From Trichobilharzia regenti (taxonomy: Eukaryota; Platyhelminthes; Trematoda; Strigeidida; Schistosomatidae), in assembly GCA_944472135.2 (NCBI GenBank), contig OX235262.1, positions 39,607,804-39,671,803 of the forward strand: a DNA stretch of 64,000 nt. The letters are read 5' to 3'. The notes below the pieces were generated by a model. That model made no database searches, was not told the origin of the DNA, and worked only from the letters and a program-made list of their open reading frames with translations. A program made the translations under genes and the position numbers. This document shows positions 1 through 11,639 of the stretch, piece after piece. The number at the start of each line of letters is the position of its first letter. Within the stretch, counting starts at the first letter, position 1.

Positions 1-152
1 CCATAAATATTAAAATTAGACAGTAAACAGTAATAAAGCTAAACAGTGAGGACCGAGTCAACATATGATGTGGAGAAAAACAGATAACAATTACAAAGAC
101 ATCTTCAAGTATTGTTTTCGTAGGGAATTTTGTTTAATTAGTTAGAGGATTT

Positions 153-420
153 CATCATGAGCTGACATCTGTTAGAGAACCATTGAAAAACCTGGGAGTA
201 CTGGACAGCCGTTTAGTCCTTTTTTGGGACACTTCATTAGTACGCACCCACCGCCAGGGTTTGGACCCAGGACCTTCTGGTTACAGGGCGATCTCCTGGG
301 TTCGAACCTTTGCAGTGGGTGCGTACCGATGAAGAGTCCCAAAACAGGACTAAACGGTTGTCCAGTACTCCCAGGTTTTTCAATGGTTCTCTAACAGATG
401 TCAGCTCATGATGAAATCCC
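153..420. repeat. Inverted pair of Sm-alpha-like tRNA-headed SINE sequences
   Basis: About 95 bases at 155-250 recur as their reverse complement at 325-418, separated by a tRNA-like box-B region. Each arm matches the family seen singly at 20286-20447 (tRNA head, hammerhead-like core, 3' end beginning at a GTCAGCTCATGATG-like motif). Both arms keep helix I and a GTCC/GGAC helix II, but the core bases equivalent to C3 and G12 are changed, so ribozyme activity is not expected. The head-to-head arrangement makes this a fold-back. Confidence 0.75.
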
Positions 421-1382
421 CCAGCTAAATACAAAGTTAGTCGAAGCACCAGAGTAAGCATCAATATTTTCATTAAATCTTTCAGGGAGAGATTTCCCAA
501 AGAATTATTTTGTTACACAAGACGACAAAAGTCATCAGGAAGAAAGGCTAAATAAAAGAAGTTATGAGGTCGCATAAATTTACTAGTATAATTATGATTA
601 CGAAATTGTACTCGAAATGTCATCCAGTTGTTATTAATAAAACGCTTCATCATTGCCCGTTTTTACCTTTCAAGTAAACTTTTCTAAAACAGAGTAAAGA
701 ATATTATTAGTAGACAAATTTAGAAATAATTATCCTGCAATATATTTAGACAACCATACTATTTATTTAATAAGTAGTATATCATGTACTAACAACAATG
801 ATGGCGTCTTCCTTGATTCACATAAAATCGATCTTGAGTAATTAAAAAAAACTTAAACTAATGACTAATTAGTAATCAGTTAAACCGATCGATTGATTTC
901 ATTCATTTATATATGCGCACGTATGCGCTAACACATACTATTACTGCTATTATGATTATGATAACGCATGTTTATTTATTACCAAAATTATTCTGCTTTC
1001 TTTACACTTCACTGAGTGCTGTGTTTTAATTTGTTATTACTGTTGTTATCATTATTTTTTTCATCTGCTGTGAGACTTCTTCCATATAATTAGTCATTCC
1101 TCTCGGAGAAACATAATTACTATTATTAATTTTGTGATCATTAATACTACTTATATCATGACTGGTAGTAGTATCAGCAATAGCAGTAGTAACAATAATA
1201 ACATTAATAATAGCATTTATGATATTGGTCACCATAGTAATAGAGGAATAGGTTCATATTTTATCATTTGATTTTGATTTAAACATTCAAACTGTATTGT
1301 ATTCGTAGTGAATTGTTTCACTTATGTGTTTGTGTTCGTGTGTGTGTGATGTGCGCATGTATTTCATTGTTGTTGTAAAAAG

Positions 1383-1385
<3 letters not shown>
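421..1385. other. AT-rich stretch without a recognised gene
   Basis: AT-rich and rich in AAT/ATT trinucleotides. At 580-650 there is a weak match to the Penelope-type terminal repeat (see 12486-12645). Short open frames here show no coding character. Confidence 0.5.

Positions 1386-1413
<28 letters not shown>
1386..1413. repeat. (TA)n microsatellite
   Basis: Fourteen uninterrupted TA dinucleotides. Confidence 0.95.
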
Positions 1414-1416
<3 letters not shown>

Positions 1417-1439
1417 GTGATTTGCATGCTATTTCGTTG

Positions 1440-1995
1440 TAAGAAGAGTTTATTTAGCAGAATACCGAGCAGTAGTCATTTTGATGCTGCTGGTTTGGTA
1501 AATCCTCTTAAAACTCATATTTTCCGATTCACTCCGTTCTCTTCATTTGTTTCCAGCTGACTCCACAGTTGCTTGTAAGCTTTATTTTCCTCCTCCACAT
1601 CAGCCTCGGATCTACACACATCCCGTCTTTCCTTATTCAATTTCCATTTGAGGGCCTTAAACGTGTTGTCATTCAACGGTTTTCTCACCGTTTGTTCAAT
1701 CCATCTCTATTTCCTTGAGCATGCTTTTTGAGCAGTAGCTTTTCGAGTCGGTTCATTCCCAGATTTCCTTGTTGTTGCTAATCCCTTCTGACCAACCATT
1801 TGATCCTTAGAATCGAAGGCAGCGAAGGCAGCTGATGATGCGAGATTGCAGTAGCCTTCCGGAAAGGCTTTTCGTGACACGTCGACGAAGTCTCTGAATT
1901 ATATACACAAGCACTGACTGACAAGGCATTAGCATTGAGGATATGGATCTTCTTCCTTATTCTGAGTGCAATAGACTTCCACATTGATTCCAGAT
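1440..1995 (-). mobile_element. Degenerate 3' fragment of an SR2-like RTE LINE
   Basis: Read on the minus strand, this matches the C-terminal third of the RTE protein at 56.9-60.0 kb: the region after reverse transcriptase motif E, then the tryptophan/arginine-rich C-terminus. It is full of stops and indels. It is one of several minus-strand copies of similar extent (7020-7770, 30385-31000). Confidence is moderate because identity is low. Confidence 0.6.
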
Positions 1996-1999
1996 TAAT

Positions 2000-2945
2000 T
2001 AGTGATAATTAAAACAATAATAGCCAGTAAAAGGTTTAGATAGAGGGGGAACTGTCAGGCTTTTACGGCTAGGCGTCTGAACCAACTTCTTCTGGACGCA
2101 TACGTTTAACTTCGTCAAGTGGATTGCAACGGCTTCAACTATGCGTGGAAGGCAAGTTTATTCGGAATACGGTAGATGACTTTAAATGTCTTGTTAGAAG
2201 TGACTTTGTGTTCAGTGTCCACAAAATGAGGTAAAACTGACCTACGATTGGAGGTCGTTGGAACCTTGCTTGATTATGAAGTATGCTATTCGGGAATCTG
2301 ATGTTGAACATATCCAGCTGTACACTCACTGTATTAAGAATGGAGAACAATGGTTTTAGGAGTGCAAGATTCGACTGAAATATACGGATAAAATTAAAAA
2401 TATATCTACTTTTGAATTGGGGGAATTCGCTGCTTAACATGGTGACGAGAAACAAAGTGAAGAATTTCTCCGAAATATTCAACTTAAGGACAATATGTGA
2501 GGCGTTTGTATTATACCGCATATTTTTCATAATTTCTCCATTGGTGTTTATCGGTGAAAAGTGAAGCTGGTATAAACGATAAGAATACTGATAGAGACAC
2601 GATAATAATCCTTATACTTGGGTTCGATATGATGAGGAAACGAATAACCTATCATTAAACCGAATACCAAATACAGATCACTAATTACCTCTAAGCCTTA
2701 AAGCCCACAAAAAATCCACTGGGCCCAGCCTGTAAGATAGTTTACTCTATTAGACTAAAATAAGTTATATGCATTATATATATTACTTATTGGTCGTCGG
2801 AGAGTTAAACCATTAAATAGCTAATTGAAATGACTACACCAGAGCGGCCTTCAAAGTTGTTCAATCATGCTCGACCTGCAAAATGTGATTATTCTAAGGT
2901 TAGGCAAATTTGGGAGTATATTATAGGGACATTACGGCATCTGCC
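2000..2945. other. No recognised feature; one unassigned open frame
   Basis: A 131-codon minus-strand open frame lies at 2135-2530, rich in Leu/Phe/Ile. I see no family motif, splice context or codon pattern supporting it. The rest is AT-rich single-copy-looking sequence. Confidence 0.4.
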
Positions 2946-2949
2946 GTTA

Positions 2950-3115
2950 GGTTACGTAATCCATTATGGATAAAATTTCATTTTAATAAAATCAAGGTGA
3001 CCTTGATATGATTATAAGCAATAAATTGTGCTCGCAATGCCATCAGTAAAGATTACTGTATAACACTGTGTGATCTTATCAAAATAAAATTTTATCCATA
3101 ATGGAATTATACTCT
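2950..3115. repeat. Palindromic-ended repeat, Penelope terminal type
   Basis: About 160 bases with inverted ends (ATTATGGATAAAATTT at the left, its complement at the right). The interior has an AAGC/GCTC near-hairpin followed by a motif related to GAAACGTCATCAG. The same unit is at 12486-12645, partly at 37265-37400 and 38030-38165, and beside the Penelope-like copy ending near 51.8 kb. Confidence 0.6.
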
Positions 3116-3504
3116 ACCAAAGTGCCTAAGTTTTATTCTTATATCAAGGTTCTGTAATCGTTTGATATTTTGCAGACGTTAGGTAGTCAGTAATTTGTTT
3201 AGAGGCGGATAAGACTTCGAATTGACTATATTTGGCTGCAAATCATCTGACAGATGCGTTTTCTTTCAGTAGCGGTAGTATAATACCTAGTTTTTGATAT
3301 ATTTGGTGATTATGTGATATCAGTGTTGTATATTTGACTAAAGGTATTTTAGACTACACTGTGTAACTTCCATGACGTCGAAGAATATTCAAAGAAGGTA
3401 GTACATGAAAAATATACAGTTTTGACTGACAAGCTTGTCTGCTAGTGAGTGAGCCAGTTTTCAGGAATTCAGACTGTCATGAAAGAGACACCGATACTGT
3501 TGTA

Positions 3505-3680
3505 CAGCACAGCGATCAGGATGCTCGTCGACTATGCACATGGTCCGAGGTTCAATCCCATGCTGGCACACACCTGATATCAATGGTCGGCCTGCAAAAT
3601 TTGGGCTACCGATAGCAAATGCTGAAAATTCCAAAGATGTACCAAAAATACTGTGTGGTTTCAAGCTATAATCACAAAAA
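3505..3680 (+). repeat. tRNA-headed SINE, family with TACCAAAAATAC tail
   Basis: The head has a box-A-like GCACAGCGATCAGGATGCTC and box-B-like GAGGTTCAATCCC. The body (ACACCTGATATCAATGG onward) ends at a TGGTTTCAAGCTATAATCAC-like tail. The same head and body recur on the minus strand at 46400-46590, so this is a distinct SINE subfamily that shares its head with the family at 12866-13100. Confidence 0.7.
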
Positions 3681-3951
3681 TTAAAATAAAATTGATTACT
3701 TTGAGCTGCTTTCAGTCATTAATATAGATGCATATACAGGTGAAATAGTACAAATCCCTTTGTAAAAGTGCTTTAATTCAAGGTGACCCAGTTTGAAGTA
3801 GTAAATACAGATAGCGTATAAACAGATGGGAATGAAATTGATGTTAAACCTTTCAGAACTTTAGAGAAAATGACGAGGATCACAGAAACGGAATACATCT
3901 TTGTTACACATATCTATTTGACAGCATGTTATTCAAGTGTTGAACTTTTCC

Positions 3952-3967
3952 GCTCTCTCTCTCTCTC

Positions 3968-4003
<36 letters not shown>
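3952..4003. repeat. (CT)n(TA)n compound microsatellite
   Basis: A CT run of about 20 bases passes directly into a TA run of about 32 bases. Confidence 0.95.
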
Positions 4004-4005
<2 letters not shown>

Positions 4006-4249
4006 CCTCCATAAATCGACAACCTCCTCAGTCGGTGCCATGTCTTGTTCTGGTTAGCTGTAGTCTTACTCAGATTTCCCTTCATTACATGTCGACTATT
4101 TACTGTCTGAAATTCCAGCATAAAATCTCCTATATCCCATCAATCAGTGGTACCATTGCAGTAGCATAAAGGATCTTAGTCAAACGCCTTTGACTTTCTT
4201 GTCGTATCATGTAGATTTACTGACCACATTCTATAACTGACTTCTTTTA

Positions 4250-4480
4250 ATTCCTCGGTATCCCAAAGGAACATAGTGCTTCAAGCTACAGCTCTGAATT
4301 TTTAGCAGAGGTGATGTTGTCTTTATGATGAGAGGTCGCTAGCCTCGCACCCAACCATTCCTCTTTACCAGGCTTGCTACTTGTTGGGTTAGGTTTAAGA
4401 GTCCGTTATCCTGTAATCGAACCCCTAATGACGTGGTGATGTGTGAGAATTCCACCTATGAACCACCGATGCATTATGAT
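4250..4480 (-). repeat. Diverged SINE with RTE-derived body
   Basis: On the minus strand this has a tRNA-like head near 4480, a middle matching the RTE 5' leader (GCTAGCCTCGCACCCAAC on the plus strand) and a 3' end matching the RTE tail (GGAACATAGTGCTTCAAGCT on the plus strand). It is more diverged than the copy at 12866-13100. Confidence 0.65.
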
Positions 4481-5102
4481 CAGGTGTATTTAGGTTAAAT
4501 AATAAGTGACCACCTAAAATATAAACACGACTATAAAAGTAAAGCCTAATGACATCATCTTTTTGCCCAGATCTCAGGTGGGAGAGGAGACAGAGTATGA
4601 ATTAAGCCCTTGGATGATTTCTGAGGGGTTCAAATGTCAGACCAGTGATTCATAAAACTAGTGGATACTTGTTATCCATCATGAACACAGATTTAACTGT
4701 GATCATTATGATAGATGCAGTAGAGACTGGCACTAGGGCATAACAGTTGCGTTTTAATATCCATGAATACTACAGAAAGCTCAAAATCTAGAGAATTAAG
4801 GCAGCTGATAAACCACTTGATGATTTGATAGCATCTAACAAGCACACTGCTCTCAATGTCTAGTTTCAAAATGATGTAATAACTTTCTGTGTTGTGAATG
4901 CACAACTAAATGCACGGTGTGCAGTGTTTAAAAAATAAAAAGGACAAAATATTATTTCCTGACGATTTTTGTTTCCTCAATTGCTTTGTTAATAATAATA
5001 ATAATCGCAGTTTGTTCTTGGGTGAACGTGTGTGCGCGTGTGAATTTTCAGAAGTTAAGTAAATCTACAATTCACCGTTTGTTTGTTTTCATTTATTTCA
5101 AG

Positions 5103-6194
5103 GTTGCCAATGGACCCGAGTCAGGCGGGTCTTTTCAGCAATCCAGCTGCTGCTGCCGCGGCAGCTGCACTTGTCAACAACCCTTTAATGAATCCGTTAG
5201 TGAATGCAAGTCTACTCACAGGTTTCAATCTACCCAACACAGTGGACTATCACCAAACATTGGCGGTGGACTTTTGCAAACACCGACTAATCATCCCCAA
5301 ATGTCACCAATATCTGATCCAACTGTTGATAATCGACTACAAGCACAATTGTCATTGAATCCACTTACTAGTTTGAATTATTTACTTAATATTTCAAATG
5401 CAACAGGGAATCCTTCACCTACTGCTACCGCAGCGGCTCTAGCAGCGGCAGCTAATGGAAATCAAGCAAATATATCGCCTGCTGCTTTAGCTCTTCTAAT
5501 GTCTGCCTATGGGCAAGGAGCAAATGGTTTAAGTACTGGTTTACCGACAAACACTTCGTTCGTTGGAGTGCCATCTGTCAGTCATCCATCGATAAATGGC
5601 ACTAGTTTACCTACCACAAGTTTACTGAACTTAAATTCTACTACTCCAAATACAACCGGCCTAAATGTCCTGACTGGAAGTCATTCGGTATCACCATTCT
5701 GTAGGACATTTACACCAGAAGTTTCAGCCAATGACTTGAATGCCTACTCTGCTGCTATGGCTTATCAACGATTACTAAATATGGCATCAAGTTATCAAAC
5801 TATTCCACCATCCTTACTGACGTCAGTTAATCCAGTCAACTCATTGTCAGGCGCTATGATTAATAATCCATTTCCCAGTCTTCCAAACCAAACAATGAGC
5901 TATGCGAACAACAATAATAATAACGCGAATACTGCTAACAATAATAATGGTATCAATGTGTCAATGGATCAGCCGAATTCAATACCACTGGCATTTCCGG
6001 CCACATCGCGTAATTTAGTTACTTTTACAACGGATATGAACGGTACATCATATGATTATGCTAATCATTCACAAGAGTTGACGGCTAATATGCATGCGAC
6101 GCTATCAACAGGACATCATCCCAGCACAAGCACTACACCACCACCACTACGTGAAAGTATTGAGTGCGGTGTTAATGCTTCTATGAATTTCTAG
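5103..6194 (+). CDS. Terminal coding exon of a low-complexity Ala/Asn/Ser/Thr-rich protein, with a frame break
   Basis: A consensus acceptor (pyrimidine-rich tract then CAAG) ends at 5102. The first part is coding in one frame: a MDPSQAG start-like stretch, a run of eight alanines, then NNPLMNPLVNASLLTGFNLP. From about 5240 the convincing frame is the one ending at the stop at 6192-6194: poly-Ala blocks, LTSLNYLLNISNA, a DLNAYSAAMAYQRLLNM segment, an Asn-rich run and a short Pro/Ser/Thr tail. Switching needs one missing base near 5237-5243. The compositional continuity suggests one exon with a lost base (assembly error or allele) rather than two genes. The composition is like the disordered C-terminal region of RNA-binding proteins or transcription factors, but I see no domain and do not assign a family. 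Upstream exons are not identified in the window. Confidence 0.65.
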   Translation, partial: VANGPESGGSFQQSSCCCRGSCTCQQPFNESVSECKSTHRFQSTQHSGLSPNIGGGLLQTPTNHPQMSPISDPTVDNRLQAQLSLNPLTSLNYLLNISNATGNPSPTATAAALAAAANGNQANISPAALALLMSAYGQGANGLSTGLPTNTSFVGVPSVSHPSINGTSLPTTSLLNLNSTTPNTTGLNVLTGSHSVSPFCRTFTPEVSANDLNAYSAAMAYQRLLNMASSYQTIPPSLLTSVNPVNSLSGAMINNPFPSLPNQTMSYANNNNNNANTANNNNGINVSMDQPNSIPLAFPATSRNLVTFTTDMNGTSYDYANHSQELTANMHATLSTGHHPSTSTTPPPLRESIECGVNASMNF

Positions 6195-7015
6195 AAGTTT
6201 AGCAGAAATGATAAATAGTATGAAAATTGTCTCTTTCTGTGCTGTTCAAGGTCATCAATGTAAATTGTTTACTTCTTTTTTGTTTAAATTAAGCTGTGTT
6301 GTTAATTGTGGCGCGTTAAACGAATAATGCATCCTTGTAATCTAATCGGTTGTGCGCTAACCTTTATTGAGTGTAATCAGTGCTAATAATTCTCGTACTT
6401 TCTTCTTCTTTTTGTTGTGATGTTGACAAAATGAAACTGTGATCCTCTTGTGCCTTTTTCCCTCTTCCGTTTTTCTCTCTCCTATCTTTCATATGTCAAT
6501 GTAATTTTAGTAACTTCTCCATGTGTTACGTAATTTTCGTACTTGACTTCTTTAACTTTAAATAATTTCTCTCCTATGCAATGTTCTGTGTTCAACCTCC
6601 CCCATTTGCCGACTTTTGTCTCAACATCTTCATGCGACTATTTTCAGACGTGCTTAAACATATTCGTTTGCACAAAGTGATGTCGAGTTTAGTGTGCGTG
6701 TAAACATTCACGATTCATGGAGTATACTGGAAGTGTTCAACAAATAACTTAACACTTTTTTCTTTTGTTCTTAAATATGTGTGAAGTCGTGAAGGAAAAG
6801 AGAATGAGATAAATATCTGTACAATTCCCCTGTCCTAATCTTCTTAACCACTTTTGTTTCATTTCAATAATATGACCTTGAAAATAATATGGACGTCGTT
6901 TTTGACAATGTTATTTAAAGGTGTCTGCAGTATATTCCAGTGACTAAGGACGGGATGTAGGGAATGTGATTCATTCTGTTTTAGAGTTTGCAGCTGAATA
7001 TTTTACATTATTATT
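6195..7015 (+). other. Probable 3' untranslated region and flank
   Basis: This follows the stop at 6194. It is T-rich with no open frame of interest and no recognised repeat until the RTE fragment at about 7020. No canonical AATAAA is visible, so the transcript end is unknown. Confidence 0.4.
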
Positions 7016-7019
7016 CCCT

Positions 7020-7770
7020 TGGGTTCCGAGTAGGATATAAGGCTTCAGCAACACTTCGCCGTTTCACACTGTCCTCCCCAGCTAGCTCCACAACTGCCAA
7101 TAGGCTTTTATTTCCTCCAAATATTATATCCTCCATATCACAATCGGTCATATATTCAACTCTACGCTTCCCATTCAGTTGCCACCAGAGGGTTTGACTT
7201 GCAATGTCACAAAACATTTTCCTCAGCTTATGTTTAATTCAGCTCACTTTCCTTCGGCACATTTGTTAGGCGATAGGTTCTGGCTTGGTTCGTTTCTAGA
7301 GTTCTGTGTTACTAACTGTTTCCAGCCTGCCATATGATCTACAGTATTGGGATTGCGAATGTAGCTATTAATAAATGCTTCTAACCTATTCGAAATGATT
7401 TTGCTGATGCCCTGGCCAAATCTCTGAACTATGAGATAGCAAAGAATTGGTATTAGTGTTGAGCATTCGGACGTTGTTCCTTATGCTGAGTGCAGTAGAT
7501 TGCCACACTCCCTTTAACAACCTCATCTTTGCCGTCAGGAGTTAGGCCAATGCTCCTTAGATGACTTCCTTTAAAATTCTCCAGTTGATACCGGCTGGTG
7601 CTCATTGTCATTGGTTAGGTATCCTCGTCACCTTTACATCCCTTATGTTTACTGGAGATCCTGTCTTCACTGCCCGCCTCTTCTGCTAACTTGTTGATTT
7701 TCACCTGTAAGTTTTCAACTTTATGCGACAACTACTGAATTTAGTAACATCGAATTGTTAGTCTTCTCAC
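7020..7770 (-). mobile_element. Degenerate SR2-like RTE 3' fragment
   Basis: The minus strand shows recognisable but shattered blocks of the RTE C-terminus. They run in the order expected for a minus-strand insertion, from about the motif C/D region near 7750 down to the extreme 3' end near 7030. Many frameshifts. Confidence 0.6.
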
Positions 7771-8089
7771 TGTAAATGGAATCAAACATGAGATGTTTTG
7801 AAAACCAGTGTTTTTGTCCATGTGTGGGCGCTGAATTAAAACGACCACATTTTGTGGAATGAATGTCGGCTTCTTAAATGTAACTGTGATCTATTTCGAC
7901 GTTGGTGTATAGTAGTGAACAAGTTAGTCTCCGTTGGTGTGTGGTAACAGTGATTACGTGACCACGCTTCTGCCATTTTTGGTAAGGTACAGTTGATTTT
8001 TATTATATAATGCACACACCGCACTTAAACATACTGATACATAACATACTTTACCGATCCAGGCAACTGCTTCAGAGAGAGGAGTAGTC

Positions 8090-9673
8090 CTGTTTGCGCC
8101 GATAGTACTAGCTGCTACCTTGACGTGGTGGTCGGGCTTGAACACCGCAATGACCTAATCAAGCTATACTGGCTGAGACTTATGTCTCTTGAGGTTCTAC
8201 CATGCCAGGCAGGTTGTTTGGATAGCGGTTAAACAAAAAGCAGCTACCCAATCCAACATCATGATAAATACAAAATTACAAAATTTCATGCCGGATCGGC
8301 CGTGGCCCGGATTAACAACGACCGCGCTTCCTGCTGCCGTGTCACAGGGCGGGAGTGATAAATCTGCTACTGAGACACACAAAACAACAAAGAACAAACA
8401 AAAGCAGGCCGCGTGTGACCGGCCCCAAGCAGTTGTCCCCTGGGCTCTGCGGTCACGCAACCAACTTCCACGGTGTGGGCAGCCGGGAAGTAACAATCGC
8501 CCTCACAATCCGAAACGCACGCGAAACCTCTCTATTACTCACTCATCTTTGTCTTCATCTTCATCTCTATCATCTTGCCTTCCTTCCACTGATGCAACTC
8601 CTCGACTTGATAGCTCTCCACTTCCTCTCCACTCTGCGTCCACTAAAAACGATGGAAGCCAAAAAACCACCACCGACAGCCTCTTAAAGCCGCGCCACCA
8701 ATTTCATATAGGAGCTCTTAATGTTAGGACACTTTGCCAAATAGGACAACAAGCATCACTAGCCAAGACCCTGGCATCACGAGCCATTGATGTATGTTGT
8801 GTTTCAGAAACACGCATACAAGACCCAAGTGTGGTTATTCACCTAACCCCACCTGGCCAACAGGTTGAATCTGCAAAATTCACCTTGAGGGTGTCAGGAG
8901 ATGCCACAGCTAGTTCACGAGGATTAGCTGGCGTAGGGATAGCTTTGAGTACTAGGGCAGAAAAGACATTGCTTGACTGGATCCCGGCGGGTGTACTGCT
9001 CATCAGTCCGCTCCGTCCTCCTTTATGGTTGTGAGACCTGGCCACTCAGAGTGGAAGACATGAAAAGACTAGCTGTCTTTGATCATAGGTGCCTGCGTTC
9101 TATATCCCGTGTAAAGTGGCATAATAAGGTGAGCAACATGGAGGTTAGGCGTAGAGTCCTAGGTAAACAGGGGAAATCAATCGACGAAGTCGTGAAGCTA
9201 CATCGACTGAGATGGTTAGGACATGTGTTACGTATGCCAAGCCATCGCCTCCCTCGACGAGCAATGTTAGCGGATATAGGGTCAGGCTGGAAAAAAGCTA
9301 GCGGCGGTCAAACAAAAACTTGGCATCAGTCAATGAAATCCACAACAGTTGGTCTTAGCCACGTAGGAAGGTGTAGACTTCCAGGCTGGGGTCCTCGGGA
9401 CGGCAAAAATCTATGGTTGGAAACAATTGGTGACATGGCTCAAAATCGTTCTCAGTGGCGCAGATGCATCCACTCCCTGTGACTTATGATCTCCAATGAA
9501 ACTGTTTTGTATTTCTTTATTACTCCTTTGTCTCACACCTCTGCTCACTGTTTCTATTTGCTTTTCTTGTACTTTCTTCTCTTGCTTCGCGTGCTACACG
9601 GAATGTGGCGACTTGAACTTCCGCACATTTGTGCAAAGTTCTATGTCGAAAACAGACAGACAGACAGACAGTA
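8090..9673 (+). mobile_element. SR3-like RTE LINE with large internal deletion
   Basis: The 5' leader and start of the frame are present (8189 onward). The endonuclease N-terminus includes the LNVRT motif, so the catalytic Asn is kept, and an SETRIQDPS block. At about 8985, after LLDWIP, the sequence jumps to the C-terminal region ([15 protein letters not shown] onward, 8973-9482), deleting the rest of the endonuclease and the entire reverse transcriptase core relative to the copies at 14.0-18.2 and 38.3-40.3 kb. The C-terminal frame reads through to its usual stop at 9480-9482. The 3' UTR ends in four tandem ACAG units at about 9655-9673, as in the other SR3-like copies. Non-autonomous. Confidence 0.85.
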
Positions 9674-9789
9674 ACGTACAGTCATATCTTCTGTTTGACA
9701 CCAATTTTGAGTGGTGGAGAGAGATGACATGTGGCATTACGACAAAGAATGGGATGGTGCTGGCTAAAGCTGAATGATTTTTTCGCATA

Positions 9790-10400
9790 GCTACAGAATA
9801 TTGTCCGCGTTACCTAAATTAAAATAATCTAGTTCTCATTAATCACCCTACTGGCTCTGCATTGACACTTTTTGCCTTACTGGTACTTTGAAAACTGCAG
9901 CTAGCACTATAATGTCCGTTGAGTGAAGTTATCTGATGGTAAAAGTCCTCTTGAAATACATCTGAGGTCACTACGTACGCAAAATGCTGAAACGACCAGG
10001 CCTTTAAAATAAACTTTTATTTTTAATTAAGAATTATATCCTAACTGCACGTAAACGACAACTGATCAGTACGTAATCGTGGAAGTGCTTTTATACTAAT
10101 GTCACATGGTCACGAGATAAGCGCATTTAAGAAGTAATTGACGAGCTGACAGATACGAAAGCTATATGAAACACTTCCCAGAGATCTTGAATGTTTATCT
10201 ATAAGATACTGCATACAACTATTGAAAGTTTTCCCAGAGTATTTAGAAAAGACTGTCTCATGTTACATTTACCTCCGGGTTTGAAAACATTTAGAAGTAA
10301 AAGTTAAACAAGACACTGGAAGAATATTTACCGTCCGAAAACAGTGCACATAGACTGAAATTTCATGCAATAAGTCAAATAAAGATAAAGCGAAATGCAT
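9790..10400. other. No recognised feature
   Basis: AT-rich, without long open frames or repeats I recognise. Confidence 0.4.
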
Positions 10401-10404
10401 CTGA

Positions 10405-11615
10405 TTGACTGACTGTCAGACTTCAACGTAGAACTTTGCACAGATGTGCAGCAATTCTAGTTACCACACTCCGTGTAGCCCACAAAGCAACAGAAAAGAG
10501 TAAAGATAGATTCAAAAGAGAGATGATAATGAACAGAAGTGTGAAGGAAAAAGAATAGCAATATGTAAGAACAATCGAATTTTATTAGATATGATAAACC
10601 ACAAAGAGTGAATGCATCGGCACCAGCCATTGAGAACGACTTTGAGCCATATTATGAACTGTCTCCAGCCGCCACTGCTTTTTACTATCCCGATGACCCC
10701 AACCAGGAAGCCAGTCTACACCTCATTATTTGACTAGCTTAAACTATCTGTTGACGGTTTTACTGACTGATGAAGCCATGTTTTGGTTTTACCACCACTG
10801 GTTCTTTTCCAGCCTGATCTTGTGTTAGGTAGCTAACATTTCTCATCGAGGAAGCCGACGGCTAGGCATCTGTAACACATGTCCCAACCATCTCAGTCAA
10901 TATAAATTCGCAACCTCGTCTATTGATTTCCTCTCCCACCCACCTGGCACTCGACCGAAGCCTAACCTCAATATTGCTCACCTTATTATACCACCTGACA
11001 CACATGGGAGATGGAAGACAGACACCCATGATCAAAAACAGCTACCCTTTTCATATCTTTCACTTTCAATGGCCATATCTCACAGTCATAAAGAAGGACG
11101 AAGCGAAATCCTGAGCAGTACACACGTCCTTTGGTCGACAACCGGATATCACATCTACGCTACAAACGGCGTAAGTTGGCATAAGACAAACGAGCCTTCC
11201 GCATACGTGATGAGATTTTGTTAGCAATCAACGCATTGGGGCTGGCTGATAAAACTTCCCAAATAAGTGAAGTGGTTAACACCCTCAGCTATCACTTCAC
11301 TCCCTATCTTTAACCCAGGAGTCAGTCAATGTAGTCCAGTCCTGTAGCATCATCTTACGTTTGACGGGAACAAATCTCTGGCCAAACATTAGAAGATTGC
11401 TGCTCATGGTGTTCAGAAGACTTTGAATTTTATCAGCATCTTCACCTAGAAGGACTGTTTCATCCACGTACTCTAAGTCAACAAGATTATTCCCTGGTAA
11501 CGGCTCAATCCCTGAGTAGCTAAATTCACTTAAGGTTGAGTCCATTAGTACATCTATGATGAAATTGAACAGAATCTGGGCATCCCTAAAGGACACCACC
11601 GTTTGTCTCCAAATG
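10405..11615 (-). mobile_element. SR3-like RTE 3' fragment, degenerate
   Basis: The minus strand runs from part of the reverse transcriptase (near 11600) to the SR3 3' UTR (near 10410). The 100-codon frame at 11297-11599 covers motif B end to motif E-proximal sequence. The catalytic box that should read YADD is YVDE, so the enzyme is dead. Downstream blocks contain stops and indels. Confidence 0.8.
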
Positions 11616-11639
11616 TAAAGGTCGTGAAAATAAAATAAA

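Noticed and set aside
2135..2530. 131-codon minus-strand open frame
   Set aside because: No motif, no splice context and composition like translated AT-rich DNA.
3960..4169. Open frames across TA/CT microsatellites
   Set aside because: Frames are produced by the dinucleotide repeats themselves.
4986..5102. Upstream extension of the low-complexity frame, starting at an ATG near 4986
   Set aside because: It lies before a strong splice acceptor, and the upstream codons look like intron.
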